A stretch of DNA of 64,000 bases from Nocardioides alpinus (GTDB lineage: Bacteria; Actinomycetota; Actinomycetes; Propionibacteriales; Nocardioidaceae), in contig NZ_FOKC01000013.1 of NCBI RefSeq assembly GCF_900112035.1, positions 1 to 64,000 of the forward strand. Reading direction: 5' to 3'. Shown here in pieces: positions 34,000 through 43,194 of this stretch. The notes beneath the pieces are model-generated. The model saw only the letters and a list, made by a program, of their open reading frames with translations, was not told the origin of the DNA and searched no databases. Positions within the stretch are counted from its first letter, which is position 1. Each line of letters opens with the position of its first letter. Position numbers and translations under genes: made by a program.

Positions 34000-34878
34000 A
34001 TGAGAACCTCGATCAAGACCACCGCCGTCTGCACCGCCCTGGCCACCGCGGCGCTGCTGGTCGTCACGGCCACGACCGCCAGCGGTGAGGGCCAGTCGGG
34101 TTCGTCGGCCTTCGGCGTGTCCGCCGGCGGGACGCCGGGCCAGCCGGCGATCGAGTCCGACGGCAGCCAGGAGCAGACCGGCGGGGGCCAGCTCCCCGCG
34201 CAGCTCGGCCCCCTGGCCTCCGGGGGCGTGCTCGCACTGAGCGCCGGCAACGACCGCGCCACCGCCGCCGTCACCGACCTCACCCTCGGCAGCGCGGTGG
34301 CCCAGCTGCCGCAGGAGCTCAAGGACGGGCTCGCCACCCTCAACCAGGCGTGCACGGCCGTGGAGCAGGCGACCGACGTCAACCAGGTGATCGACCCGCT
34401 CAACGCCGCGCTGGCCCAGGTCCCGGGGGTGAGTGAGGTCGTCGAGGTGCCGACGGCCGAGGCCGCCGCCGCGTTCTGCAACGGCCTGCTGGACACCGAC
34501 CTGCTGTCCCTGGCCAAGGTCGGAACCCTCCAGAGCGAGTGCACCGACATGACCGGGACCGTCACCCTGACCGACGTCGAGGTGCTCGGTGCGCCGCAGC
34601 CCCTGCTCGTCGGCCAGGTCGCCCCGGAGACGCAGCTGCTGCCCCCGGAGCTCGCCGCCGTTGCGACGATCACCCTCAACCACCAGGTCGTCGACAGGGA
34701 GAACTTCACCGTCCAGGGCCTGCGGCTGGAGGTGGGCGGCCAGGAGGTGGCCGTGCTGGCCTCCGCGACCTGCGGCGGCCCGATCGCGGCCGCTCCTGTG
34801 GCCGAGCCCGAGGAGGACACGTCCAACCAGGCACCGGTGCCCACGCCGGTGAAGACGTCGGTGCCGGTCACCGGCTGA
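34000..34878 (+). CDS. Secreted protein of unknown function, Ala/Val-rich
   Basis: A 292-residue protein with an AGGA ribosome-binding site 6 nt before the ATG and a clear Sec signal peptide (VCTALATAALLVVTATTASG). The mature part has three Cys residues (QACTAV, FCNGL, SECTD) plus a late CGG, and ends in a Pro/Thr-rich tail with SVPVTG. That tail vaguely recalls a sortase signal but lacks the hydrophobic and basic end. It is probably exported with the L,D-transpeptidase. I do not recognise the family. Confidence 0.65.
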   Translation: MRTSIKTTAVCTALATAALLVVTATTASGEGQSGSSAFGVSAGGTPGQPAIESDGSQEQTGGGQLPAQLGPLASGGVLALSAGNDRATAAVTDLTLGSAVAQLPQELKDGLATLNQACTAVEQATDVNQVIDPLNAALAQVPGVSEVVEVPTAEAAAAFCNGLLDTDLLSLAKVGTLQSECTDMTGTVTLTDVEVLGAPQPLLVGQVAPETQLLPPELAAVATITLNHQVVDRENFTVQGLRLEVGGQEVAVLASATCGGPIAAAPVAEPEEDTSNQAPVPTPVKTSVPVTG

Positions 34879-34893
34879 AGACCGACGGCTCTC

Positions 34894-34920
34894 GTCCTGC
34901 CCGACCGGGTCGGGCAGGAC
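34894..34920 (+). terminator. Hairpin terminator after the secreted-protein gene
   Basis: A perfect 12-bp stem, GTCCTGCCCGAC / GTCGGGCAGGAC, around a 3-nt loop starts 16 nt after the stop codon. There is no T-run, which is common in high-GC actinobacteria. Confidence 0.7.
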
Positions 34921-34935
34921 CGTAGGCTCTGCGTC

Positions 34936-35475
34936 GTGCCGCCCATCGACGACTCGACGCGTCCCCGCGTGGCGGGCTCGGTCGACCTGACACCGCGGCA
35001 GCGCCTCGCCGGTGACCACCTGCGGATGATCCACGACCACTTCCGCCAGCAGCTCGCCCAGCTCACGAGCGCCGTCGTCGAGCTGCGGGACGGCACGGGC
35101 GACGTCGGGGTCGTGCGCGAGAGCCTGCACCAGCTGGCGCCGGCGCTCACCGCGCAGCAGGTCTCCGGGCTGTGCCACCAGGTCTGCCGGTTCCTCACGA
35201 TGCACCACACCATCGAGGACCAGAGCATGTTCCCGGCAGTGGCGACGCTGGAGGAGTACGCGCCGGTGGCGACGCGGCTGGCAGAGGAGCACGTCGTCAT
35301 CCACGCCCACCTCGAACGTGTCGACGAGCTCGCCCTGGCCGTACGCACGGACTCCTCGCGGGTCGTCGAGCTGGTCACTGCCGTCGCAGAACTGCGTCGC
35401 GACCTCGAGTCGCACTTCTCCTACGAGGAGACCGAGATGACCGAGCCGCTCGGGCTGCTGGGACTCGGCATCTGA
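34936..35475 (+). CDS. Hemerythrin-like (HHE) cation-binding protein
   Basis: A 179-residue helical protein starting at GTG. The di-iron ligand pattern appears as MIHDHF, MHHTIEDQSMFP, EEHVVIHAHL and ESHFSYEETEM, consistent with a four-helix hemerythrin domain. Possible roles are oxygen or nitric-oxide sensing, or iron handling. It is monocistronic after the terminator and precedes the popR operator. Confidence 0.8.
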   Translation: MPPIDDSTRPRVAGSVDLTPRQRLAGDHLRMIHDHFRQQLAQLTSAVVELRDGTGDVGVVRESLHQLAPALTAQQVSGLCHQVCRFLTMHHTIEDQSMFPAVATLEEYAPVATRLAEEHVVIHAHLERVDELALAVRTDSSRVVELVTAVAELRRDLESHFSYEETEMTEPLGLLGLGI

Positions 35476-35483
35476 CGACGGCG

Positions 35484-35500
35484 TTCTGCCCTGAGCAGAA
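35484..35500. promoter_or_regulatory. Putative PopR operator upstream of popR
   Basis: TTCTGCC-CTG-AGCAGAA matches the published Streptomyces PopR site TTCTGCC-N3-GGCAGAA except at one base. It lies 42 bp before the popR start. A related copy lies upstream of the clpP pair (37091-37107). Confidence 0.65.
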
Positions 35501-35541
35501 ACAGTGGGGAAGGACCGCCCGCGCTCGCTAGGTTCGAGCGC

Positions 35542-35841
35542 ATGGGCGAGATCCTGCGGTTCCCCGGACGTGACCACCCGGCCCCGGCGAGTGCACCCGA
35601 GCCGCTCTGGCGCGAGCTGGTGGGCCGGGAGCTGCACCTCGAGCGCACCCGACGCGGCGAGCGCCTCGTCGACGTCGCGGAGCGGGCCGGGGTCTCGATG
35701 CAGTACCTCTCGGAGGTGGAGCGCGGACTCAAGGACCCCTCCTCGGAGATGCTCCACGCGATCGCCGGGTCACTGGACCTGACGGTCCGCGAGCTCGCCG
35801 GGCGCGTCAACGCGTACGACGCTCTGTGCCTCGCGGCCTGA
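35542..35841 (+). CDS. popR: PopR/ClgR-type XRE regulator of clpP
   Basis: 99 residues with an HTH (RLVDVAERAGVSMQYLSEVE) characteristic of the ClgR/PopR group. The C-terminus ends in CLAA. In Streptomyces lividans PopR, the C-terminal alanines expose the activator to ClpP degradation and give feedback. The gene converges on two clpP genes with 1 nt between the stop codons. Operator-like sites precede both units. The gene symbol is inferred from context and motif. Confidence 0.75.
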   Translation: MGEILRFPGRDHPAPASAPEPLWRELVGRELHLERTRRGERLVDVAERAGVSMQYLSEVERGLKDPSSEMLHAIAGSLDLTVRELAGRVNAYDALCLAA

Positions 35842-35842
35842 G

Positions 35843-36445
35843 TCAGCCGAACGCGCGGCCCTGCTCGGTGTAGACGGTGTCCACGATCCCGTAGTCGACG
35901 GCCTCGGAGCCCGACAGGACGAGGGTGCGGTCGGTGTCCTGACGTACCTGCTCGCTCGAGCGACCCGTGTGCCGGGCCAGGATCTCCTCGAGCTGCAGGC
36001 GGACCCGCGCGACCTCGTCGGCCTCGAGGATGAGGTCCGGGATGGTGCCCCGACCCTGGGTCGCGGGCTGGTGGAGGACGACCCGGCCGTGCGGCAGGAT
36101 CGCGCGGCTCCCCGGCGCTCCACCCGCGAGCAGCACGGCGGCGGTCCAGGCGGCCTGGCCCACGCAGACCGTCTCGACGGCGGGACGGACGAACTGCATG
36201 GCGTCGTACACCGCGAGCATGGCCGAGATCGAGCCGCCGGGTGAGTTGATGTAGAGACTGATGGGGAGCTCGGAGTTCTCCGAGGACAGGTGGAGCAGCT
36301 GGGCGATGACGGCGTTGGCGACACCGTCGTCGATCTCGGTGCCGAGGTAGATGATCCGCTCGGACAGGAGCCGGGAGTAGAGGTCGAGGGTGCGCTCGCC
36401 CCGCGGCGTCTGCTGGACGACGTACGGGATCGTGTAGCTGCTCAT
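35843..36445 (-). CDS. ClpP-like subunit with Ser-to-Trp catalytic substitution
   Basis: A 200-residue ClpP-family protein with [15 protein letters not shown] and the His motif [11 protein letters not shown]. At the nucleophile position the sequence is [12 protein letters not shown], where active ClpP has GxAAS. The Ser is replaced by Trp (TGG codon on the minus strand), so this subunit should be unable to cleave peptides. The gene is otherwise intact and overlaps the upstream clpP gene by 4 nt. It is probably the second, structural or regulatory ring of a PopR-controlled ClpP heterocomplex. Confidence 0.85.
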   Translation of the reverse strand: MSSYTIPYVVQQTPRGERTLDLYSRLLSERIIYLGTEIDDGVANAVIAQLLHLSSENSELPISLYINSPGGSISAMLAVYDAMQFVRPAVETVCVGQAAWTAAVLLAGGAPGSRAILPHGRVVLHQPATQGRGTIPDLILEADEVARVRLQLEEILARHTGRSSEQVRQDTDRTLVLSGSEAVDYGIVDTVYTEQGRAFG

Positions 36446-37050
36446 CGCACACCTGCCAGGCCGATGCTGTGCTGCCGACCGGGGGTGACGTGGTCGACGG
36501 TGCTGATCAGCTGGTCGACGAAGCCGTAGTCGAGCGCCTGCTCCGCGCTGAACCACCGGTCGCGACGCGAGTCGCGCTCGACGGTGTCGCGGTCCTGACC
36601 GGTGTGCTGCGAGATCAGCCCGAGGACGGTGTCGCGGGTGTGCCGCAGGTCGTCGGCCTGGATCTCGATGTCCACCGCCGTTCCGCCGATGCCGGCCGAG
36701 CCCTGGTGGAGAAGCACGCGGGAGTGGGGCAGCGCGTACCTCTTCCCGGGCGTGCCGGCGGACAGCAGGAACTGCCCCGCGCTCGCGGCCATCCCCATCG
36801 CCACGGTGGTGACGTCGTTGGGGATCAGTCGCATCACGTCGTGGATCGCCAGCATCGCCGACACGGAGCCACCCGGAGAGTTGATCCAGAGGCTGATGTC
36901 GGCGCGCGGGTCCTCGGCGGAGAGCAGCAGCAGCTGGTGCATCAGCCGGTTGCCGTTGCCCTCCCGCAGCTCCTCGCCCAGCACGATGATGCGGTCGTGC
37001 ATCAGGCGTCGGACGAGCTCGTCCTCGATGCGTTCGGAAGTCGTGGTCAT
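36442..37050 (-). CDS. clpP: ClpP protease proteolytic subunit (clpP3-type)
   Basis: 202 residues with an intact catalytic site: Ser in [11 protein letters not shown], His in [10 protein letters not shown] and Asp in the [19 protein letters not shown] region. [11 protein letters not shown] forms the oxyanion-side loop. It is the first gene of a two-gene clpP operon with a PopR-like site upstream, parallel to clpP3-clpP4 of Streptomyces. It would assemble with ClpX or ClpC ATPases. Confidence 0.88.
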   Translation of the reverse strand: MTTTSERIEDELVRRLMHDRIIVLGEELREGNGNRLMHQLLLLSAEDPRADISLWINSPGGSVSAMLAIHDVMRLIPNDVTTVAMGMAASAGQFLLSAGTPGKRYALPHSRVLLHQGSAGIGGTAVDIEIQADDLRHTRDTVLGLISQHTGQDRDTVERDSRRDRWFSAEQALDYGFVDQLISTVDHVTPGRQHSIGLAGVR

Positions 37051-37090
37051 GGAGCCAGCGTGACCGGCGTACGCCGCCTGTCACAGGGCG

Positions 37091-37107
37091 TTCTGCCGAC
37101 CGCGGAA
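37091..37107. promoter_or_regulatory. Putative PopR site upstream of the clpP pair
   Basis: TTCTGCC-GAC-CGCGGAA keeps the left half of the PopR consensus and five of seven bases of the right half. It lies about 40 bp upstream of the clpP start (gene on the minus strand). Confidence 0.5.
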
Positions 37108-37138
37108 CCGCCCGGAGCGGAGCGGGTCCGCGGCCGGC

Positions 37139-38158
37139 TCAGTACCCCTCGATCCGCATGACCGCTCCCGAGAACGTGACGACGTACGCCACTCCGTCGA
37201 CGAGCTCGAGCGACGTGGGCCGATCGAGGCGCCCCACCACGGTGCGGAAGGTGCCGTCCGGCTGGACGACGACGATCTCGCCCGTCCTCGGCTTGGCCGG
37301 GAACCCTTCGTTCGCATCGGTCGGCTCCAGGTTCCAGTAGCCCTGCAGCAGCCCGTAGAGCTGGCCCTGGTCGTGCTCGACATCCAGGACCAGGCCACGG
37401 TTGCCTGCGTAGTCCCGGCCCCACCTGCCGATGACCTTCACCGATCCGTCGGGTCGCACCCAGTTGACCTTGGAGGTGGACGGGACGTGCGGGATCGGCC
37501 CCGCCGTCGAGAGGTAGACCTTGCCGCCGGCCACCTCGAGCCCGAGGGGGACCCGGTCGGTGCTGCCGAACCCCACCAGCTCGCGGATCCGCCCCGTGGG
37601 ACCGACGCGGATCACTCGCGCCAGGTGCGCATCAGTGACGAGGAAGCCCTGGCGCCACACCTGCATCGAGTAGTGGACGCCCTGCGAGACAAACCAGTCG
37701 GGGTCCTTGGGCGGGTGATTCGTCGACCAGGTGCCCAGGTCGGCGAACACGGCGAACCTGCCGTTGCCCTTGAGGCGGTAGATCCCCATGACGTCGTCGG
37801 GGCCTCCGACGGAGGCCCCCGCCACACTGACCAGCACGTACGCCCGGTCACCGAGGAAGGCGACGTCCATCGCAGCACCGATGTCGATGAACCTGGGTGG
37901 CAGGCCCCGGCCGACCACCTTCGCCGCGCCCGTCGTCGGATCGATCCGGATGAGCGTGCCCTTGATCCCGTTGGTGACGTAGACGGCGCCGTCGGGTCCG
38001 ATCGCGCTCCCTGACCCGTAGCCGCTGAGGGCTGCGTCGTTGAGCACGGTGACGGCCGGAGCCGTCCTTGCTGGAGCCTGGGCCTGCACATGGAGGCCCG
38101 GCAGCACGAATGCGATCGCCATCGTTGTGGCGAGCGCGGTGAATCCACGACGCGTCAT
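37139..38158 (-). CDS. ScyD/ScyE-type secreted beta-propeller protein
   Basis: 339 residues from the ATG at 38158, with a twin-Arg-like start (MTRRGFTALATT) and a Sec-type hydrophobic core ending in VQAQA. Propeller-like repeats include GSAIGPDGAVYVTN, LIRIDPTTGAAKVV and VLDVEHDQGQLYGLLQG. The pattern matches the ScyD/ScyE family, named in cyanobacteria for scytonemin clusters but widespread and functionally unknown in actinobacteria. The gene is single, between clpP and the agmatinase. Confidence 0.7.
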   Translation of the reverse strand: MTRRGFTALATTMAIAFVLPGLHVQAQAPARTAPAVTVLNDAALSGYGSGSAIGPDGAVYVTNGIKGTLIRIDPTTGAAKVVGRGLPPRFIDIGAAMDVAFLGDRAYVLVSVAGASVGGPDDVMGIYRLKGNGRFAVFADLGTWSTNHPPKDPDWFVSQGVHYSMQVWRQGFLVTDAHLARVIRVGPTGRIRELVGFGSTDRVPLGLEVAGGKVYLSTAGPIPHVPSTSKVNWVRPDGSVKVIGRWGRDYAGNRGLVLDVEHDQGQLYGLLQGYWNLEPTDANEGFPAKPRTGEIVVVQPDGTFRTVVGRLDRPTSLELVDGVAYVVTFSGAVMRIEGY

Positions 38159-38333
38159 GATCACTCCGCCTGTCATCCGCGGCCGAGTGGCTGTCGCGCG
38201 CCCGGTCGAATCGTCCGCCCCGACCGTCTTTCGATGTTGCTCCCGCACCTCTGCCCCGTCAAGGGCGAGCACGCGGGCCCGTCCACTGGTCTGGACGGCT
38301 GGTCTCCCGGGCTCCCGGGCGGAACGGCCGCGA

Positions 38334-39344
38334 TCAGCGGTCGAGCAGCGGCCGGCCCGGGTCCCAGGTCGTGCCGTCGCGCTCGTCCTGCCGCCTGCGG
38401 GCGATTGCGGACAGGGCTTCGAGAACGACCCGGTTGGCCAGCGCAGCCGTGATGTCGGCGTGGTCGTAGGGCGGGCTCACCTCGACGACGTCGATCCCGA
38501 CGACGGGCAGCTCGAGGCAGATGCGGCGTACGGCGTCGAGCAGCTCGCGTGCCGACAGGCCACCGGGCTCCGGCGTGCCCGTGCCCGGCGCGTGGCCGGG
38601 GTCGCAGACGTCGATGTCGACGGAGAGGAAGACGCCGTCGCACTCGTCGGTCGCGATGGTGAACGCCTCGGTGAGGCACGCGGCGAGCCCGCGGTGCACG
38701 ATCTCGGTCATCTCGTAGGACCGCATCTTCTCCGCGGCCATCCAGTCGAGCGTCTCGGGACCGGGCCAGTAGCCGCGCAGCCCGACCTGGAGGAAGCGGT
38801 CGCCGCGCAGCGCGCCCGACTCGATCAGCCGGCGCATCGGCTGCCCGTGACCCCACAGCGAGCCGAACTCGATGTCCCCGGTGTCCGCGTGCGCGTCGAA
38901 GTGGATCATCGAGACCCGCCCGTGACCGAGCACGTTGGCGACCCCCTTGGCGTCGGGGAAGGCGATGGAGTGGTCCCCGCCGAGGACGACCGGGATCGCA
39001 CCGGCGCGCGCCACCTTCTCGACGGCCACCTCCAGGACGCCGAGGGCCTTCTCGATGTCGCCGGGCGGCATCTCGACGTCACCGGCATCCACCACGCGGA
39101 GGTCCTGCAGACCGTCGGTGCGCAGCGCGAGCGAGGGTCGCGACCCGTCGTGCGGGAGGTAGTCGGTCATCCGGATCGCCTGCGGCCCGAACCGGGTGCC
39201 GGGTCGGTGGGAGGTGCCACCGTCGAACGGAGCACCGAGCACGACGACGTCGGCCCCGGCGTAGGACGCCGGGTCGTCGAGGTCGCAGGCGGGCACGCCC
39301 AGGAAGGTGATGTCGGGACCGAACTGAGCGCCGTAGCGAGCCAT
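38334..39344 (-). CDS. speB: Agmatinase-type ureohydrolase
   Basis: 336 residues with the two-Mn signature of the family: VLGGDHSIAF, HFDAHADTGD and FLSVDIDVCDPGHAPGTGTP. Agmatinases hydrolyse agmatine to putrescine and urea; close relatives act on guanidinobutyrate or other guanidino acids, which motifs alone cannot exclude. The gene diverges from xylB across a 60-bp region that holds the xylB promoter. Confidence 0.8.
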   Translation of the reverse strand: MARYGAQFGPDITFLGVPACDLDDPASYAGADVVVLGAPFDGGTSHRPGTRFGPQAIRMTDYLPHDGSRPSLALRTDGLQDLRVVDAGDVEMPPGDIEKALGVLEVAVEKVARAGAIPVVLGGDHSIAFPDAKGVANVLGHGRVSMIHFDAHADTGDIEFGSLWGHGQPMRRLIESGALRGDRFLQVGLRGYWPGPETLDWMAAEKMRSYEMTEIVHRGLAACLTEAFTIATDECDGVFLSVDIDVCDPGHAPGTGTPEPGGLSARELLDAVRRICLELPVVGIDVVEVSPPYDHADITAALANRVVLEALSAIARRRQDERDGTTWDPGRPLLDR

Positions 39345-39369
39345 GGCCAGACTCTAGGGGAGACGCGTC

Positions 39370-39399
39370 TTGACATTAGTACGAGTCTCGTACTTAATA
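39370..39399 (+). promoter_or_regulatory. xylB promoter with embedded operator, leaderless
   Basis: TTGACA (39370-39375) and TTAATA (39394-39399) are 18 nt apart. The perfect palindrome AGTACGA-GTC-TCGTACT (39378-39394) fills the spacer, where a repressor would block polymerase. Transcription should start at or next to the GTG start codon at 39405, giving a leaderless mRNA. The likely repressor is the ROK protein encoded downstream at 42010. Confidence 0.75.
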
Positions 39400-39404
39400 G
39401 TGAC

Positions 39405-40844
39405 GTGGCTCTCATCGTCGGCATCGACTCCTCGACCCAGTCGACGAAGGCGGTGCTCGTCGACGCGGACGACGGCCGGATCGTCGAGACGCGTACGGCA
39501 CCGCACCCCGGTGGCACCGAGGTCGACCCCCGCGCCTGGCTGGATGCGGTCGACACCGCGACCGAGGGCCTGCTGGAGCGGGCCGCCGCCGTGTCGGTGG
39601 CAGGTCAGCAGCACGGCATGGTCGCGCTCGACGAGGCCGGTGTCCCGGTCCGCGACGCCCTGCTGTGGAACGACACCCGGTCGGCCGGCACGGCCCGCGA
39701 CCTCATCGACGAGATGGGCGGACCGCAGGCCTGCGCTGACGCGATCGGCAGCGTCCTGGTCGCCTCCTTCACCTCCACCAAGCTGCGCTGGCTGCGCGAC
39801 CACGAGCCCGACCACGCCGCCCGGGTCGCGCGTGTGCTGCTCCCACACGACTACGTCTCCCTGCACCTGGCCGCGCCCGGCACCGACGCGTTCACCGACC
39901 GCGGTGACGCCTCGGGCACCGGCTACTTCGCCACCGCCGAGGACCACTGGCGCCCCGACCTGCTCGAGCTCGCCCTCGGCCACGCCGCCGCACTCCCGCG
40001 GATCGTGGGCCCGGGCGAGGCCGCGGCGCAGGGCGCCGGCGGCGCGGTCATCGCCGGCGGCACCGGCGACAACATGGGCGCGGCCCTCGGCATGGCCCTC
40101 GAGCCCGGCGACGTGCTGGTCTCGGTCGGCACGTCCGGCGTCGCCTCGGCGATCAGCGCCACCCCGGTGGCCGACGGGACCGGCGTGGTGACTGGCTTCG
40201 CCGACGCGAGCGGTCACTTCCTGCCCATGGTCACCACGATGAACGCCGCCGGGATCCTCGACCTCCAGGCCCGCTGGCTCGGCGTCGACCACGACGGCCT
40301 GGCCGAGCTGGCCCTGCAGTCCGGGCCCGGCGCGGGCGGTGTCACCCTCCTGCCCTACTACGGCGGCGAGCGCACGCCCAACCGTCCCGACGCGGCCGGC
40401 ACCTGGACCGGGCTCACCCCCGCCACGACCCGCGCCGACCTGGCGCGCGCGGCGTACGAAGCCCTCCTCTGCTCCCTCGCCGACGCGGTCGACCGCCTGG
40501 TCGCCGCCACCGGCGTCCAGCCCCGCCGGGTGCTGATGGTCGGCGGTGCGACGAAGAGTGCCGCCCTGCGCGCCCTGGCCCCCGCGGTCCTCGGCTGTCC
40601 CGTCGTGCTGCCGCCGGCAGGCGAGTACGTCGCCCTCGGCGCAGCCCGGCAGGCCGCCTGGGCGCTGGCCGGATCCGCGCAGCCGCCGACCTGGCCGGCT
40701 CCGGAGACGACGGTCCTCGAGGCCGACCCCACCCCCCACGTCCGCGAGGTCTACGCAGACCTGCGCGAGCGCACCTCCCAGTGGACCCCCTCCGGGTCCA
40801 CCCGGCCCACCCTCGGCACCCACCACCCGGAAGGCACCCCATGA
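39405..40844 (+). CDS. xylB: Xylulokinase
   Basis: 479 residues from the GTG at 39405. FGGY-family motifs are [15 protein letters not shown] (phosphate loop), [21 protein letters not shown] and the C-terminal [18 protein letters not shown]. It phosphorylates D-xylulose made by the next gene's product. Its stop overlaps the xylA start by 4 nt. Regulation is probably by the operator in its promoter. Confidence 0.92.
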   Translation: MALIVGIDSSTQSTKAVLVDADDGRIVETRTAPHPGGTEVDPRAWLDAVDTATEGLLERAAAVSVAGQQHGMVALDEAGVPVRDALLWNDTRSAGTARDLIDEMGGPQACADAIGSVLVASFTSTKLRWLRDHEPDHAARVARVLLPHDYVSLHLAAPGTDAFTDRGDASGTGYFATAEDHWRPDLLELALGHAAALPRIVGPGEAAAQGAGGAVIAGGTGDNMGAALGMALEPGDVLVSVGTSGVASAISATPVADGTGVVTGFADASGHFLPMVTTMNAAGILDLQARWLGVDHDGLAELALQSGPGAGGVTLLPYYGGERTPNRPDAAGTWTGLTPATTRADLARAAYEALLCSLADAVDRLVAATGVQPRRVLMVGGATKSAALRALAPAVLGCPVVLPPAGEYVALGAARQAAWALAGSAQPPTWPAPETTVLEADPTPHVREVYADLRERTSQWTPSGSTRPTLGTHHPEGTP

Positions 40845-42007
40845 GCACCCAGATCCCCAGCCCCACCCCCGAGGACAAGTTCTCCTTCGGCCTCTGGACC
40901 GTCGGCTGGCAGGGCGTCGACCCGTTCGGCGGCGCCACCCGCCCGCCGATGGACACCGTCCACTCGCTCGAGAAGCTCGCCGAGCTCGGTGCGTACGGCG
41001 TGAACTTCCACGACGACGACGTCATCCCGTTCGGCAGCGACGACGCCACGCGCGAGCAGATCATCGACCGCTTCAAGAAGGGCCTCGCCGACACCGGCCT
41101 CGTGGTCACCACGGCGACGACCAACCTCTTCAGCCACCCGGTCTTCAAGTCCGGCGGCTTCACCAACAACGACCGCGACATCCGCCGCTTCGCGCTGCGC
41201 AAGGTGATGCGCAACATCGACCTCGCCGCCGAGCTCGGCGCGCAGGTCTACGTCGCCTGGGGCGGCCGCGAGGGTGCCGAGTACGGCGCCTCGCAGGACA
41301 CCCGCGTCGCGCTGGACCGGATGAAGGAGGCCTTCGACCTGCTCGGTGACTACGTGACCGAGAAGGGCTACGACATGCGGTTCGCGATCGAGCCCAAGCC
41401 CAACGAGCCCCGCGGCGACATCCTGCTCCCGACGATCGGCCACGCCCTGGCCTTCATCGAGCGCCTCGAGCGCCCCGAGCTGGTCGGCGTGAACCCGGAG
41501 ATCGGGCACGAGGAGATGGCCGGCATGAACGCCGCCGCCGGCTACGCCCAGGCCATGTGGCAGGGCAAGCTCTTCCACATCGACCTCAACGGCCAGAACG
41601 GCCCGAAGTACGACCAGGACCTCCGCTTCGGCGCCGGCAACGTGCGCGGCGCCTTCTGGGTCGTCGACGCGCTGCTCGCCGGCGGCTACGACGGTCCCGT
41701 GCACTTCGACTTCAAGCCGACCCGCACCGAGGACGAGGACGGCGTGTGGGTCTCGGCCGCGGCCAACATGCGCAACTACCTCATCCTGCGGGAGAAGGTG
41801 AAGGCGTTCCGAGCCGACCCCGAGGTGCAGGCCGCCCTCGAGGCCGCCAAGGTCCCCGAGCTGGAGATCAGCACGGTCGGTGCCGACGAGGGTTGGCAGG
41901 GCCTGCTCGACGCCGAGCTGCTCGACCCCGAGGTCATGGCCCAGCGTGGCGGTGGCTTCGAGCTGCTCGACCAGCTCGCCCTCGAGCACCTGTACGGCGT
42001 CCGCTGA
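40841..42007 (+). CDS. xylA: Xylose isomerase
   Basis: 388 residues of the class-I (short) actinobacterial type. Motifs include [12 protein letters not shown] (catalytic His), [21 protein letters not shown] (metal-1 Glu), [13 protein letters not shown] and [11 protein letters not shown]. It interconverts D-xylose and D-xylulose. It is translationally coupled to xylB and followed 2 nt later by a ROK regulator, a compact xylose-use operon. Confidence 0.95.
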   Translation: MSTQIPSPTPEDKFSFGLWTVGWQGVDPFGGATRPPMDTVHSLEKLAELGAYGVNFHDDDVIPFGSDDATREQIIDRFKKGLADTGLVVTTATTNLFSHPVFKSGGFTNNDRDIRRFALRKVMRNIDLAAELGAQVYVAWGGREGAEYGASQDTRVALDRMKEAFDLLGDYVTEKGYDMRFAIEPKPNEPRGDILLPTIGHALAFIERLERPELVGVNPEIGHEEMAGMNAAAGYAQAMWQGKLFHIDLNGQNGPKYDQDLRFGAGNVRGAFWVVDALLAGGYDGPVHFDFKPTRTEDEDGVWVSAAANMRNYLILREKVKAFRADPEVQAALEAAKVPELEISTVGADEGWQGLLDAELLDPEVMAQRGGGFELLDQLALEHLYGVR

Positions 42008-42009
42008 CC

Positions 42010-43173
42010 GTGCAGCGCCCCACCGGCAGCACGGAGGGGTTGCGGCGCTCCAACACCGGCGCCGTCCTCCGCGCCCTGCGCCGGCTCGGCCCGTCCACGC
42101 GGGTCGAGCTGGCGAAGGACACCGGCCTCGCGAAGGCGACGGTCGGGGTGATCGTCGCGGACCTCGAGGCGGCCGGCGCGGTCGCCGAGGAGGGCTCGCG
42201 CCCGGGCGTGCGCGGTCGGCCCGGACGGCCGGTGGCGCTCCGCGGGGAACGCTTCGTCACGCTCGGCCTGGAGCTCAACGTCGACTACGTCTCGGCCGTC
42301 GTGCTCGACCTCGCCGGCGACGTCGTGTCGAGCTCCAGCCGCCCGGGCGGCACCACTGCCGACCTCCGCGAGCTGGCCGGCACCGCCCTGGCGGAGCACG
42401 TCGGCACCGACAGCACCCTCGTCGGCGCGATGCTCGCCGTGCCGGGTCTCGTCCGGGGCGACAACCGCACCGTGGCGTGGGCGCCCAACCTCCACGTGAC
42501 CTGGCCGGACGTCGCCGACACCCTGGGCTCCCTGGTGCCGGGCCGGCGGATCGAGGTCAGCAACGACGCCAACTGTGCGGCGTACGCCGAGTCGCACCAC
42601 GGCGCCGCCACGGGTGCGGCCCATGCGCTCTACCTCACCGGCACGGTCGGCATCGGCGCCGGCATCGTCCAGGACGGCGAGGTCATGCGCGGCGGAGCGG
42701 GCTTCGCCGGCGAGGTCGGACACATGCCCGTGGGTGACTCCACCGCGCTCTGCGGGTGTGGGCGCCGGGGCTGCTGGGAGGCGTCCATCGGCCTCCACGC
42801 GATGCTCGCCGCCGTCGCGATGACCGAGCTCGACACCCCCCTCCGCACCGCCGAGGCGGTGGCCGCGCGCGCCCTCACCGACGCGGGCGTCCGGTCCGGG
42901 CTCGAGCGGGTCGGGCGCGACGTGGGTCTCGGGATCGCCATGCTGAGCAGCGTCCTCGACCCCGAGGTGGTCGTCCTCGGCGGCTACTTCGCCCCGCTCG
43001 GCGACCTCGTGCTGGAGCCCGCCCGACGTACGCTCGACGAGCGCCTCGCCTCGGCCGTGCAGGTGCGTCCGGACCTGCGGACCAGCACCCTCGGCATCCA
43101 GGCCGCGGCGCTCGGCGCCGCGGAGCAGTCCTTCGGGCCGGTCTTCGCCGGCGAGCGCGAGCTCACCGCCTGA
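42010..43173 (+). CDS. xylR: ROK-family repressor, likely XylR of xylBA
   Basis: 387 residues from the GTG at 42010. An N-terminal winged HTH (STRVELAKDTGLAKATVGVI) is joined to a ROK domain with VSNDANCAAYAE and the zinc site GHMPVG...CGCGRRGCWE. Being last in xylBA, it probably binds the palindrome in the xylB promoter and releases it with xylose. The convergent gene encodes a second ROK protein. Confidence 0.82.
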   Translation: MQRPTGSTEGLRRSNTGAVLRALRRLGPSTRVELAKDTGLAKATVGVIVADLEAAGAVAEEGSRPGVRGRPGRPVALRGERFVTLGLELNVDYVSAVVLDLAGDVVSSSSRPGGTTADLRELAGTALAEHVGTDSTLVGAMLAVPGLVRGDNRTVAWAPNLHVTWPDVADTLGSLVPGRRIEVSNDANCAAYAESHHGAATGAAHALYLTGTVGIGAGIVQDGEVMRGGAGFAGEVGHMPVGDSTALCGCGRRGCWEASIGLHAMLAAVAMTELDTPLRTAEAVAARALTDAGVRSGLERVGRDVGLGIAMLSSVLDPEVVVLGGYFAPLGDLVLEPARRTLDERLASAVQVRPDLRTSTLGIQAAALGAAEQSFGPVFAGERELTA

Positions 43174-43194
43174 GCGGAGCTCCGAGCTGGCGGC

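Noticed and set aside
32911-35757. 948-codon minus-strand frame
   Set aside because: It is antisense to the L,D-transpeptidase, secreted protein and hemerythrin genes. Its translation is His/Arg/Gln-rich with no motifs, a GC-bias artefact.
38040-39404. Long N-terminal extension of xylulokinase
   Set aside because: It is antisense to the ScyD-like and agmatinase genes. FGGY proteins start at the GTG at 39405, which a promoter precedes directly.
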